A stretch of DNA of 64,000 nt from Propionibacteriaceae bacterium. Lineage in GTDB: Bacteria > Actinomycetota > Actinomycetes > Propionibacteriales > Propionibacteriaceae. The DNA lies in the NCBI GenBank assembly GCA_031271975.1, contig JAISUR010000044.1, positions 1 to 64,000 on the forward strand. The letters run 5' to 3'. The notes under the pieces are model-generated. The model was not told the DNA's origin and ran no database searches. It worked only from the letters and a program-made list of their open reading frames with translations. A program made the translations under genes and the position numbers. Below, in pieces: positions 39,654 to 48,766 of this stretch. The stretch's first letter is position 1. Each line of letters starts with the position of its first letter.

Positions 39654-40027
39654 CAGCCCTCCAACACCACCACCGCCGCGGCGACACCGCCGTCATGCGT
39701 TATCGAAACGTGCACGTGCTTGACCTGCAGGTCTTCGGCGCGGGTACGCACACCGCCGGACAACACGAACTCTGGCTGGCCGTTCTCGCCAGGCCGCAAC
39801 TGCGCGTCATGCCAGGACAGGTCACGCGGGGTGGCCAGCGCCTTGGCCAGAGCTTCTTTCGCCGCGAACCTCCCCGCCAGATAGTCCAGCATCCGCGCCG
39901 CGCTGGCTTCCTTTGGCGCACGGGTCATTTCGGCGGGTGCGAAGACGCGGTCAACGAAACCGGGGCGCGTGAGAGATTCGCCGAACCGGCTCAGGTCCAC
40001 TATGTCGAGGCCGATGCCGCGGATCAT
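39653..40027 (-). CDS. acpS: Holo-[acyl-carrier-protein] synthase
   Basis: Transfers the 4-phosphopantetheine arm from CoA to acyl carrier protein. 124 residues. Magnesium and CoA motifs: GIGLDIVDLSRF at the N-terminus and AGRFAAKEALAKAL in the middle, plus the late VHVSITHDGG. ATG 40027 overlaps the glmS stop (GTGATG arrangement). Usual size and place. Confidence 0.94.
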   Translation of the reverse strand: MIRGIGLDIVDLSRFGESLTRPGFVDRVFAPAEMTRAPKEASAARMLDYLAGRFAAKEALAKALATPRDLSWHDAQLRPGENGQPEFVLSGGVRTRAEDLQVKHVHVSITHDGGVAAAVVVLEG

Positions 40028-41871
40028 CACTCCACCGTCACGGACTTGGCCAGGTTGCGCGGTTGGTCCACGTCGTAGCCCAGCAGCGTCGCCAACTCGC
40101 AGGCGAAGAACTGCAACGGAACGATCGAGACCAGGGGCTGCAGGATCGTGGAGACGCGCGGCAGCCGGAACAGCGTGTCGGCGTGCGGCGCCACATCCAG
40201 GTCCCCCTCCTCGGCGAGCACGATGGTGTGCGCCCCCCGCGCGCGGACTTCCTCGATATTGGAGACCACCTTGTCATGCAGCCGGTCGCGGCCCATGGGC
40301 GGCACGATGATGAAGACCGGCACGTCTTTGTCCACCAGGGCGATTGGGCCGTGCTTGAGTTCCCCGGCGGCGAAACCCTCCGCATGGACGTAGGCGATCT
40401 CTTTGAGTTTGAGCGCACCCTCCATGGCGATCGGATAGCCCACGTGGCGGCCCAAGAACAGGAAGGACTCCTTGCCGGCCAGGCGTTTCGCGAGGTCGCG
40501 CATGGGTTCGAGGGTGTCGAGCACTTTCTGAATGAGCGGCGGCGTGGCGGCCAACTCCCGCATGACGCCGGCGATCTCGTCGCCGAACATCGTGCCGCGG
40601 ATCTGCGCGAGATACAGCCCCAGCAGATAGCACGCCGCGAGTTGCGTGATGAAGCCCTTCGTGGAAGCGACGCCGATTTCCGGGCCCGCATGCGTGTAGA
40701 TGACCGCGTCCGATTCGCGTGGGATCGTGGAACCGTTGGTGTTGCAGATCGCGACGATGCGCGCGCCTTGCTCGCGGGCGTGCCGGATGGCCATCAGCGT
40801 GTCGGCGGTCTCCCCAGACTGGCTGATAGTGACCACCAGCGTGCGGCCGGTGATGATCGGATCGCGGTAGCGGAACTCGCTGGCGATCTCCACCTCGCAG
40901 GCCACCCGCGTCCAGTGCTCGATGGCGTACTTGGCCACCAAACCGGCGTAGTAAGCCGTGCCGCAAGCCACGATGATGATTTTGTCGACCGCCCGCAAGT
41001 GCCCCTCAGAAATGTGCAGTTCGTCAAGCTTGAGCGCGCCCGCGTCGGTGAAACGGCCCAGCAGGGTGTCGGCCACCGCCCGCGGCTGCTCGAAGATCTC
41101 CTTGCGCATGAACCAGTCGTAGCCGGATTTCTCTGCCGCGGACAGGTCCCAGGTGACCTCGTACGGCTTGCCTTGCGCTGGGCGCCCGGCGAAATCTGTG
41201 ATGGTGACCTGGTCGCGGTCGAGGTCGACGACTTGGTCTTGGCCCAACTCGATCGCCGAACGGGTGAACTCGATGAACGCGGCAACGTCGGAGGCGACGA
41301 AATTCTCGCCTTCGCCCACGCCCACGACCAGCGGCGAATTGCGCCGCGCGGCCACCAGCCGGCCCGGTTGCGTCACGTCCAGCGCGACCAAGGTGAAGGC
41401 CCCATCCAGCAGCCGGCACACCGTGCGCATCGCGTCGGCCAGGTCCGCCCCGGCCTCCACCTCCCGGCCCAGCAGTTGGGCGGCGACCTCGGTGTCCGTC
41501 TTCGACTGGAAAGGGACGCCCGCCGCTTCCAACTGTTGCCGCAAGGTGGCGAAGTTCTCGATGATGCCGTTGTGAATCAGGGCGACACGGCCGTTCGCCG
41601 AAATGTGCGGATGGGCGTTCTCGTCGGTCGGCCCGCCGTGCGTGGCCCAACGCGTGTGCCCGATCGCGATCTGAGTGGGCGCGATGGGGCGTGCCGCGAG
41701 TTCGGCCTCCAGGTTGGCGATCTTGCCTGCCTTCTTGCGCAGCTCGATGTGGTCGCCCACGATGACGGCGACTCCCGCCGAGTCGTACCCGCGATACTCC
41801 ATCCGCTTCAACCCGGCAACCGCCACGTCGAGGGCAACGCGGGGGCCGACGTAGCCAATAATTCCGCACAT
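40027..41871 (-). CDS. glmS: Glutamine-fructose-6-phosphate aminotransferase (isomerizing)
   Basis: Makes glucosamine-6-phosphate for peptidoglycan. 614 residues from ATG 41871 with Cys2 as nucleophile (MCGIIGYVG). The glutaminase domain has GHTRWATHGGPTDENAHPH; two SIS domains follow (GTAYYAGL, ISQSGETADT, and a second set near SFLFLGRH), and the C-terminus ends LAKSVTVE as in all GlmS. With glmM nearby on the same strand it covers two steps to UDP-GlcNAc. Confidence 0.95.
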   Translation of the reverse strand: MCGIIGYVGPRVALDVAVAGLKRMEYRGYDSAGVAVIVGDHIELRKKAGKIANLEAELAARPIAPTQIAIGHTRWATHGGPTDENAHPHISANGRVALIHNGIIENFATLRQQLEAAGVPFQSKTDTEVAAQLLGREVEAGADLADAMRTVCRLLDGAFTLVALDVTQPGRLVAARRNSPLVVGVGEGENFVASDVAAFIEFTRSAIELGQDQVVDLDRDQVTITDFAGRPAQGKPYEVTWDLSAAEKSGYDWFMRKEIFEQPRAVADTLLGRFTDAGALKLDELHISEGHLRAVDKIIIVACGTAYYAGLVAKYAIEHWTRVACEVEIASEFRYRDPIITGRTLVVTISQSGETADTLMAIRHAREQGARIVAICNTNGSTIPRESDAVIYTHAGPEIGVASTKGFITQLAACYLLGLYLAQIRGTMFGDEIAGVMRELAATPPLIQKVLDTLEPMRDLAKRLAGKESFLFLGRHVGYPIAMEGALKLKEIAYVHAEGFAAGELKHGPIALVDKDVPVFIIVPPMGRDRLHDKVVSNIEEVRARGAHTIVLAEEGDLDVAPHADTLFRLPRVSTILQPLVSIVPLQFFACELATLLGYDVDQPRNLAKSVTVE

Positions 41872-42004
41872 GGGCCACACTCTACCTCTGACCCAGTCAT
41901 GAGCGTCGCTGGCCGCACGGCAAGACTTCCTGCAACACCGCGGGCGCGAAGCGCCCACATTATTGGGCTACGCTATGCACGCAAACGCGCGACCAAGGAC
42001 GGTT

Positions 42005-42970
42005 ATGACCACTGAGCACAGCCTGGAGCACGTAAACGAGCACGGGCCGTACCTCGCATTGGACCGGGAGCATTGGGCCGAACTGGCCGCTTCCCGCGGC
42101 GAGGAGTTGGAAGACGAGACCCTAGCGCAGTTGCGCGGCATTGACGATCCGACGGACTTCGCCGAGGTCTCCGAGGTGTACTGGCCGCTGACGGAGTTGG
42201 TGCTGCTCTACTACGAGCGCACCGCGGAGTTGTTCACCGAGTCGCACCGCTTCCTCGGCTTGGCCGGCCACCGCACGCCGTTCATCATCGCGGTGGCGGG
42301 CTCGGTCGCCGTCGGCAAGTCCACCGTTTCCCGTCTCCTGCGAGAACTGCTGTCCCGCTCCGAAACCCGGCCAAAAGTTGAGCTGATAACGACCGATGGC
42401 TTCCTGTACCCCAACGCGAAACTCGAATCGATGGGTCTGATGGGCCGCAAAGGCTTCCCGGAATCGTACGACCGGCGCGCCCTGCTGGATTTCGTCATGG
42501 ATGTGAAGTCCGGCAAGGAAGAGGTCACCGCCCCGGTCTATTCACACCTGAGTTACGACATCGTTCCCGGCGGGCGAGTCGTCATATCGCAGCCGGACAT
42601 CCTCATCGTCGAAGGCTTGAACGTGCTGCAGCCCGCCCGGCGCCGCGCCGACGGCACCACCGGTCTAGCGCTGAGCGACTTTTTCGACTTCTCTGTCTAT
42701 GTGGACGCCGACGACGCGGACATCCGCGAGTGGTACATCGCACGCTTCTTGACCTTGCGGGAGACGGCTTTCCAAGACCCCAACTCCTATTTCACCCGCT
42801 ATGCCGGGCTCTCCGAAGCGCAGGCGCGGGCGACCGCCGGGGACATCTGGGACGCCGTCAACGGCCCCAACCTGACGCTGAACGTAAAGCCGACGCGCGG
42901 CCGGGCCACCGTCATCTTGCGCAAATCGGCCGCTCACAAGGTGAATTGGGTAAGAATTCGCAAGATTTAG
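42005..42970 (+). CDS. coaA: Type I pantothenate kinase
   Basis: First step of CoA synthesis. 321 residues from ATG 42005 with AAGGA a few bases upstream. P-loop AGSVAVGKST, then ELITTDGFLYPN, KGFPESYD, YSHLSYDIV and EGLNVLQ as in PanK-I. Divergent from glmS with a 133-bp gap between the starts. The kinase provides CoA, the donor used by AcpS next door. Confidence 0.95.
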   Translation: MTTEHSLEHVNEHGPYLALDREHWAELAASRGEELEDETLAQLRGIDDPTDFAEVSEVYWPLTELVLLYYERTAELFTESHRFLGLAGHRTPFIIAVAGSVAVGKSTVSRLLRELLSRSETRPKVELITTDGFLYPNAKLESMGLMGRKGFPESYDRRALLDFVMDVKSGKEEVTAPVYSHLSYDIVPGGRVVISQPDILIVEGLNVLQPARRRADGTTGLALSDFFDFSVYVDADDADIREWYIARFLTLRETAFQDPNSYFTRYAGLSEAQARATAGDIWDAVNGPNLTLNVKPTRGRATVILRKSAAHKVNWVRIRKI

Positions 42971-43121
42971 CAGCCGCAGGGCCGCGGAAAACCCCCGATT
43001 TCGTTGCGATCAGGCAAGTCAGGCTCTAATCTGAAGACCGACAAAGCCTGCCGTGGCTTGTAATGCAGTTGGTCGGTGACGCAAGCCGGGCGGTGCCCTG
43101 GCGTGGGATGGGGGCTAGCGG

Positions 43122-43592
43122 TTGAAGATTGAAATCGTCAAGCGCGACGCGTTTCAAGTGTGCGGTTATGCCGTGCCCACGACGCTGCGTGAATACGGAC
43201 GCGAAGGCAACCGCGCCGAACTGATCAACAACTACCGGACACATGACCCGTCGGGCGAGTTGTCGAAGCTGTCCGACACCCCAGACGAGCTTTTCGCCCT
43301 CGCGTGGTACGCCTCCCCCGGAAAGGTCATCGAGTATCTGCTGGGCTACGCCGTCCCGGACGGCACGGTCGCTCCGGAGGGCGCTCTGGTCAAGCACGTC
43401 GCCCCGGCGACCTACGCCGTGGGCAGTTTCGATGCGGGCACGGACATTGTCCGCATCTGGACGGAGTTCTACTACGAGGCCGGCTCGACCGCTGGTTTCC
43501 AACCCGACCTGCAGCATGACGTCTGGTTCGAGTACTACCCGGAAGGGTTGAACGGGCGCTACCAGCTTTGGATCGCCGTCACGCAGAAGTAA
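43122..43592 (+). CDS. Effector-binding (GyrI-like) domain protein
   Basis: 156 residues, single-domain, TTG start at 43122 (IEIVKRDAFQVCGYAV). The fold is inferred from VKHVAPATYAVGSF and the C-terminal FQPDLQHDVWFEYYPEG pattern of the AraC/integron effector-binding family (GyrI-like, Cass2). There is no DNA-binding helix-turn-helix, so it may bind a small molecule or drug, or an enzyme such as gyrase, rather than regulate directly. Its 3' end overlaps the glmM stop by 14 bp tail to tail. The region 42971-43121 ahead of it shows no other feature. Confidence 0.75.
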   Translation: MKIEIVKRDAFQVCGYAVPTTLREYGREGNRAELINNYRTHDPSGELSKLSDTPDELFALAWYASPGKVIEYLLGYAVPDGTVAPEGALVKHVAPATYAVGSFDAGTDIVRIWTEFYYEAGSTAGFQPDLQHDVWFEYYPEGLNGRYQLWIAVTQK

Positions 43593-44943
43593 TGGCGAGC
43601 CGAGCGCGCACCACCTGCGCCAACTCGTCCGCGACGCGCTGGGCTTCGGCCATCGTGGTCGCCTCCACCATCACGCGCACCAGCGGCTCCGTGCCGGATG
43701 GGCGCAACAACACCCGCCCGTTGCCACCCAACGCACGCGCCGCCTCAGTCACCGCGGCGTTGATTTCCGGATCAATGCCGGCTCGGGCCTTGTTGACGCC
43801 CGACACATTGACCAGAACTTGCGGATAACGAGTCACGATTGACGCCAGTTCGCGCAACGGCTGGCCCGTGGCCACCATCCGGCTGGCAAGGTGCAACGCG
43901 GTCAGCACGCCGTCGCCGGTGGTGGCGAATTCGCTCATGATGACGTGGCCGGACTGTTCGCCGCCGAGCGTGAAACCGTTGGCGTTCATGGCCTCCAAGA
44001 CGTACCGGTCGCCAACCTTCGTCTGGTCGACGTGGATGCCGCGCTCGCGCATCGCCTTCAAGAAGCCCAAGTTGCTCATCACCGTCGCCACCACAGTGTC
44101 CGAATGCAGCGACGCGTTCTCCTTCATGGCGACGGCCAGGATCGCGAGGATCTGATCCCCGTCCACGATGGCTCCAGTGTGGTCGACGGCCAAGCACCGG
44201 TCGGCATCACCGTCGAGCGCGATTCCCAAATCGGCCCCGTTGGCGATCACGGCCGCCTGCAAGGACTCCATATGCGTCGAGCCAGCATCCAAGTTGATGT
44301 TGAGCCCGTCCGGGGCGGCGTGGATGGCGACGACTTGGGCGCCCTGGGCCTCGAAAGCCTCCCGCGCGGTCATCGCCGCCGCTCCGTTCGCGCAGTCCAC
44401 GACGACCTTGAGCCCGGCCAGCGACGCCGCGTCGCCCAGCGAGGCGACCAGGTGCGCGATATAGGCCTCAATGGCGCCCAGCTCGGAAGTGACACGGCCC
44501 ACACCAGCTCCGGTGGGGCGCTCCCAATCGCCGCCGAGGCTTTCCTCGATGGCGTCTTCCAGATCGTCGGGCAGCTTCACCCCACCCGCTGCGAAGAACT
44601 TGATGCCGTTGTCGGGCATGGGATTGTGGGAGGCGGACAGCATGACCCCAAGGTCGGCCGCGAGATGGTTCATCAAGAACGCCACGCCCGGAGTGGGGAT
44701 CACGCCCAGCCGGCACACGTCCATTCCCGCAGCGGCGAGCCCGGCGATGACCGCGGCTTCGAGGAACTCGCCGGAAGCCCGGGTGTCGCGGCCCACGATC
44801 GCAATTGGGCGGCGTCCCGGGGCGAACAAGCCTAAGCTCTGCAGGACATGGGCGGCGGATGCCGCCAGATCAAGGGCAAGCTCGGCGGTCAGGTCGCGAT
44901 TGGCGACACCGCGAACACCGTCCGTGCCGAAAAGCCGGGCCAC
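43579..44943 (-). CDS. glmM: Phosphoglucosamine mutase
   Basis: Converts glucosamine-6-phosphate to glucosamine-1-phosphate. 454 residues. Phosphoserine loop SASHNP (Ser105), metal site DGDADR, the sugar-binding GEQSGH and the phosphate site RPSGTEPLVRVM near the C-terminus. It follows rpsI by 11 nt in the rplM-rpsI-glmM operon. Confidence 0.95.
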   Translation of the reverse strand: MARLFGTDGVRGVANRDLTAELALDLAASAAHVLQSLGLFAPGRRPIAIVGRDTRASGEFLEAAVIAGLAAAGMDVCRLGVIPTPGVAFLMNHLAADLGVMLSASHNPMPDNGIKFFAAGGVKLPDDLEDAIEESLGGDWERPTGAGVGRVTSELGAIEAYIAHLVASLGDAASLAGLKVVVDCANGAAAMTAREAFEAQGAQVVAIHAAPDGLNINLDAGSTHMESLQAAVIANGADLGIALDGDADRCLAVDHTGAIVDGDQILAILAVAMKENASLHSDTVVATVMSNLGFLKAMRERGIHVDQTKVGDRYVLEAMNANGFTLGGEQSGHVIMSEFATTGDGVLTALHLASRMVATGQPLRELASIVTRYPQVLVNVSGVNKARAGIDPEINAAVTEAARALGGNGRVLLRPSGTEPLVRVMVEATTMAEAQRVADELAQVVRARLAITSA

Positions 44944-44954
44944 GTGGGCTTTGC

Positions 44955-45470
44955 TTAACGCTTGGAGTACTGCGGGGCCTTGCGGGCCTTCTTCAAGCCG
45001 GCCTTCTTGCGTTCCTTAACGCGGGCATCGCGGGTGAGCAGACCCGCCTTCTTGAGAGCGGGACGGCTAGCCTCGGCGTCGGCGGCGTTCAGCGCGCGGG
45101 CGATGCCCAGGCGCAGGGCTCCGGCCTGGCCGGTCACACCGCCGCCGACGATGGACGCGGTGATGTCGTAGGAGCCGACAACGTTGGCCGTAACCAGCGG
45201 TTCGTTGATCGTCTGCTGGTGCAGCTTGTTGGGGAAGTAATCCTCCAGCGTGCGGCCGTTGATCTGCCACTGGCCGGAGCCGGGCGTGATGCGGACGCGG
45301 GCGATGGCTTCCTTGCGGCGGCCAGTGGCGGCGGCGGCGTTGATGATCGCCGGGCGGGCACTGGGGTTGACGGCGACGGGCTCGGCCTCGGCGCGGTATA
45401 GGATCTCGCGGTCATCCTCCACGAAGGGAGTCACTTCGTCTTCGGTGGTCTCGGCAACGACGTCGGTCAC
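44955..45470 (-). CDS. rpsI: 30S ribosomal protein S9 (uS9)
   Basis: 171 residues, GTG start at 45470 with AAGGA seven bases upstream. The conserved core begins at [12 protein letters not shown] (about residue 49) and ends in [12 protein letters not shown]. The first ~45 residues are an acidic, low-conservation extension; such extensions are common in actinobacterial S9. 11 nt after rplM, as is universal. Confidence 0.95.
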   Translation of the reverse strand: MTDVVAETTEDEVTPFVEDDREILYRAEAEPVAVNPSARPAIINAAAATGRRKEAIARVRITPGSGQWQINGRTLEDYFPNKLHQQTINEPLVTANVVGSYDITASIVGGGVTGQAGALRLGIARALNAADAEASRPALKKAGLLTRDARVKERKKAGLKKARKAPQYSKR

Positions 45471-45481
45471 TATCTAATCCT

Positions 45482-45925
45482 TCACTGGGCGATCTGGGTG
45501 ATCTCGTATGGCTGCGGCTGCTGCGCAGTGTGCGGATGCTCGGGGCCGGCGTAGACCTTCAGCTTCTTGAGCTGCGCCCGGCTGAGCTTGTTCTTCGGGA
45601 GCATGCCCCAAACGGCGCGCTCGACGGCTTTGCGAGGATCGTTCTCCAACAACTCGCCGTAAGGAACCGCGCGCAAGCCGCCGGGACGGCCAGAGTGCCG
45701 GTAGGCGAGCTTGTCGGTGCGCTTCTTGCCCGTGAGGGCGATCTTCGACGCGTTGACGACGATCACGAAGTCTCCCGTGTCGACGTGCGGGGCGTACTGC
45801 GCCTTGTGCTTGCCGCGAAGCAGAGTGGCGGCGGTCACAGCGAGGCGTCCAAGGACTACATTCTCGGCATCAATAACGTGCCAAGCCCTGGTGACCTCAC
45901 CAGGCTTCGGGCTGTACGTAGACAA
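45482..45925 (-). CDS. rplM: 50S ribosomal protein L13 (uL13)
   Basis: 147 residues from TTG 45925 ([19 protein letters not shown]), the family start. [18 protein letters not shown] and GMLPKN are conserved. AGGAAG lies about 12 bases upstream, a little far. First gene of rplM-rpsI-glmM, behind the promoter at 46001-46030. Confidence 0.95.
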   Translation of the reverse strand: MSTYSPKPGEVTRAWHVIDAENVVLGRLAVTAATLLRGKHKAQYAPHVDTGDFVIVVNASKIALTGKKRTDKLAYRHSGRPGGLRAVPYGELLENDPRKAVERAVWGMLPKNKLSRAQLKKLKVYAGPEHPHTAQQPQPYEITQIAQ

Positions 45926-46000
45926 GGCCAGCTTCTTCTTCCTGCCAAGTAGTTTGGTTCTCTAGCGCCGGGCGTGAACTGCGCAGCGCAACAGCGCAAC

Positions 46001-46030
46001 ACTTTACTCCGGAGGGCCGAGCAGGGTCAA
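46001..46030 (-). promoter_or_regulatory. Promoter of rplM-rpsI-glmM
   Basis: On the minus strand TTGACC (46025-46030), an 18-bp spacer, then TAAAGT (46001-46006). Both hexamers are close to the vegetative consensus. The transcript would start near 45994, giving a leader of about 70 nt before the TTG of rplM. The rest of the 45926-46168 gap holds the gltA control region, with no clear promoter seen. Confidence 0.6.
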
Positions 46031-46168
46031 AATGAGGCCTTTGGAGGTATCTCAGCATACAAGCCGACACCGCCGCGTAACCCGGCTATCGTAGTCTGCG
46101 TTGAACAGGTCGACTAGGGCGTGTGACCCGGTTGGCCGGGTCGCGCTCCCGCCAGGGAGGAGCCGATC

Positions 46169-47446
46169 ATGAGAGACGTGCTGCAAATCCGCCGCGTAGC
46201 CACGGGACACGAACTCGAGTTGCCGATCAGCGAGGCGACCATCCGGGCCACCGACTTGCGGCAGCTCAATATCGGGGGCGAACCGCTCGCCACGTTCGAT
46301 CCGGGCTTCTTCAATACTGCGGTGTGCCATTCGGCGATCACCTATATAGATGGCGACGAGGGCATCCTGCAGTATCGCGGCTACCGCGTCGAAGACCTTG
46401 CGGAACACTCCACATACCTCGAAGTGGCGTACTTGCTGCTGAATGGAGAACTGCCCACAGCGGACCAGCTCGCCGCCTGGGAGGAGACCATAACGCTGCA
46501 CCGGCGCATCCCGGACAAGCTGAAGATTCTGCTGGCGGGGTTCCCCTACGACGCGCACCCGATGTCGATGCTGATGGCCTCCGTCGCGGCATTCTTCACC
46601 TTCTATCCCGAGTCGCAGGACTACACCGACCCGGAATGCCGCGCGTTGAACATCGCCCGGCTGATCGCCAAGATGCCCACGCTGGCGGCGTTCATCTACC
46701 GCAAGGGCAAAGCCAAGCCGTACGCAGATCCGGACGACGAATACGGCTACTGCCACAACTTCCTGGCGATGCTGTTCAAGCAGGCCGAGCGCAAGTACGC
46801 GGCCGATCCGCGCTTGATCCGCGCGATGGAAGTGCTGTTCATCTTGCACGCCGACCACGAGCAGAACTGCTCCACCAACGCGGTGCGCTGCGTGGCCAGT
46901 TCCGGCAACGACCTGTACACCTGCGTTTCGGCGGGCATTGGGGCGCTGCACGGGCCGCTGCACGGCGGCGCCAACGAGGCGGTGCTCAAGATGCTGCGCG
47001 AGATCGGCTCGCTGGACAACGTGCCGGACTTCATCGCGGCGGTGAAACGCGGCGAGCGGCGCATGATGGGCTTCGGCCACCGCGTCTACAAGAACTACGA
47101 CCCGCGCGCGAAGATCATCCGCCAGGCCGTCGACGATGTGTTCGACATCACCGGGGTCAATCCGCTGCTGCGGGTCGCCCAAGAGTTGGAGCGGATCGCG
47201 CTCAACGACGAGTACTTCACCTCGCGGAAGCTCTACCCGAACGTCGATTTCTACTCCGGGATCATGTACGAGGCCTTGGGGTTCCCGCCCGAGATGTTCA
47301 CCGTGCTGTTCGCCATCCCGCGCACGTCCGGCTGGTTGGCGCAATATCAGGAGTGCGTCACCGATCCGGAACTGAAGATCGCCCGGCCGAAGCAGATCTA
47401 TACGGGGCCCGGACATCGCCGCTACGTGCCCATGGCGCAACGCTGA
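46169..47446 (+). CDS. gltA: Citrate synthase
   Basis: Condenses acetyl-CoA and oxaloacetate in the TCA cycle. 425 residues from ATG 46169 with GGGAGGAG upstream. The His of HADHEQNCST, HGPLHGGANE, GFGHRVYKNYDPRA with the second catalytic His, and NVDFYSG with the catalytic Asp are all present. Length and pattern match the hexameric, GltA-type enzymes. Single gene, divergent from rplM. Confidence 0.96.
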   Translation: MRDVLQIRRVATGHELELPISEATIRATDLRQLNIGGEPLATFDPGFFNTAVCHSAITYIDGDEGILQYRGYRVEDLAEHSTYLEVAYLLLNGELPTADQLAAWEETITLHRRIPDKLKILLAGFPYDAHPMSMLMASVAAFFTFYPESQDYTDPECRALNIARLIAKMPTLAAFIYRKGKAKPYADPDDEYGYCHNFLAMLFKQAERKYAADPRLIRAMEVLFILHADHEQNCSTNAVRCVASSGNDLYTCVSAGIGALHGPLHGGANEAVLKMLREIGSLDNVPDFIAAVKRGERRMMGFGHRVYKNYDPRAKIIRQAVDDVFDITGVNPLLRVAQELERIALNDEYFTSRKLYPNVDFYSGIMYEALGFPPEMFTVLFAIPRTSGWLAQYQECVTDPELKIARPKQIYTGPGHRRYVPMAQR

Positions 47447-47466
47447 CTCCTGGCGCTCCCCTCGTC

Positions 47467-47490
47467 GTCATCCCGGACAAGTTCTGGGGG
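47467..47490. repeat. Partial dispersed-repeat copy
   Basis: GTCATCCCGGACAAGTTCTGGGG, an incomplete copy of the repeat family in the opposite orientation, 20 bp after the citrate synthase stop. Confidence 0.6.
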
Positions 47491-47496
47491 CGCAGG

Positions 47497-47533
47497 AGAA
47501 TTCTCAGGGAACTTTAGGGAAGCGCTTGCCACG
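47497..47533 (+). promoter_or_regulatory. Element shared by two lipoprotein promoters, copy 1
   Basis: TCTCAGGGAACTTTAGGG and a CCACG end match 48678-48714 over about 37 bp, at nearly the same distance (57 bp) from a lipoprotein start. GGGAAC resembles an ECF-type -35, but spacing to a CGTT-like -10 is not clean. Confidence 0.45.
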
Positions 47534-47590
47534 CGGAGTTTTCCCGGTGCGTCATGAAGGCGTATGGACTATTCACACCAGGAGAACACC

Positions 47591-48652
47591 ATGGATCTCA
47601 AGCCGATTCTGACAGTAGCCGCGGCCAGCCTCGCGCTGGCGCTGGCGGGTTGCGCCAGCCCCGCGCCCACCGCGGCTCCCACCGCCACTGCCAACCAGTC
47701 GGCAGAACCAACCCCGGCGGCGTCTCCCACGCCAAGCGCCGAGTTGCCCGACGGCTGGACCGAGGTGGGTGGCAACCCGCTGCCTGGATACCTCACCTTC
47801 AACTGGGTGGGCGATTCATTCTTGGTGACTGGACACGTAAGCGAGACCGACTATGAGCAGGCGCGCTACTACCCGGACAGCGGTGACTGGGTCGAACTGC
47901 CGAGCCCGCCCGGCCCGATCCAGGACTTCGGCGTGTCCAGCCTGCGCGATGGGAGTTGGTATGAGGTGGTGCGGGTCAGCGGCAACCAGTGGGCCATCTA
48001 CATGCTGGACTTGGCGGACAACACCTGGACCACGATGGACATGCCGCGGGTTGCGAATCCGGAGGCTTTGACCGGCGTCCTGGCAGACGACGAGTACCTG
48101 TACGCCTACAACGGATGCAGCTTCTACGAGCAGGTCGGCGGAGATTGGGTCGCGCTGCCCGAGCCACCGCACGAGGTGGACGACAATTGCTGGGCGATGC
48201 TCATGCCGGACAGTGTCGGCTCCAGCAACCACCTGATGGCGCACGTGGTGGGCGAGAGCCAAGAAGGCCAGCCTTGGTACAACGGCGATGACGGGTTCTG
48301 GACCAAGGTGCCCGCCGAGCCGGATGTCTTCTGGGTTGACTACGTCACGTCCACAGGGGACTACGCCATCAGGGGTGTGGACTTCGACGACGAGAATCCG
48401 GTCTTTTGGTTCGGCGGCGAGATCGTGCCCGAACTCGGTATCCGGGCCCAGAACACCCGGCAACGCGAAGGCACGCCGGCCGGCCCGGTGACCGTCGACG
48501 ACCTGGACGACTCCTATTACGTGGTCGGCGTCGAAGATGGCCGCTACCTGAAGATCGAGAAGCCTTGGGCACAGGGCTGGACGTATGGCGTCGGCGGCGA
48601 CACGCTGCTGGTCGGCATGGACGACAAACTGGTGCGCTATGACTTCAGATGA
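47591..48652 (+). CDS. Lipoprotein with beta-rich, propeller-like extracellular domain (paralog A)
   Basis: 353 residues from ATG 47591 behind AGGAG. Lipobox LALAGC gives a lipidated Cys near residue 20. A Thr/Ala/Pro linker is followed by about 290 residues of short strands with regularly placed Trp/Tyr and Asp (LPDGWTEV, GDWVELPSPPG, NTWTTMDMP, GDWVALPEPP, PWYNGDDGFWTKVP). The spacing is of the Kelch/beta-propeller type, but no named family is recognised. A similar gene follows at 48767 with the same upstream element. Function unknown. Confidence 0.75.
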   Translation: MDLKPILTVAAASLALALAGCASPAPTAAPTATANQSAEPTPAASPTPSAELPDGWTEVGGNPLPGYLTFNWVGDSFLVTGHVSETDYEQARYYPDSGDWVELPSPPGPIQDFGVSSLRDGSWYEVVRVSGNQWAIYMLDLADNTWTTMDMPRVANPEALTGVLADDEYLYAYNGCSFYEQVGGDWVALPEPPHEVDDNCWAMLMPDSVGSSNHLMAHVVGESQEGQPWYNGDDGFWTKVPAEPDVFWVDYVTSTGDYAIRGVDFDDENPVFWFGGEIVPELGIRAQNTRQREGTPAGPVTVDDLDDSYYVVGVEDGRYLKIEKPWAQGWTYGVGGDTLLVGMDDKLVRYDFR

Positions 48653-48677
48653 GGCCTGGCATGCATCATGGGATGAA

Positions 48678-48714
48678 AGAATCTCAGGGAAACTTAGGGC
48701 AACGATCCGCCACG
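48678..48714 (+). promoter_or_regulatory. Element shared by two lipoprotein promoters, copy 2
   Basis: ATCTCAGGGAAACTTAGGG with a CGCCACG end, about 37 bp, partner of 47497-47533, 52 bp before the second lipoprotein start. Within each copy two AGGGAA/AGGGCAA blocks recur about 10 bp apart. Confidence 0.45.
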
Positions 48715-48766
48715 TTGGGCTCAGCCAGCACATGTGACGTGTAGTACCAACTCACTAGGAGAGATC

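Noticed and set aside
44955-45470. Acidic N-terminal extension of S9 as an anomaly
   Set aside because: Such extensions are common in actinobacterial uS9 and need no special explanation.
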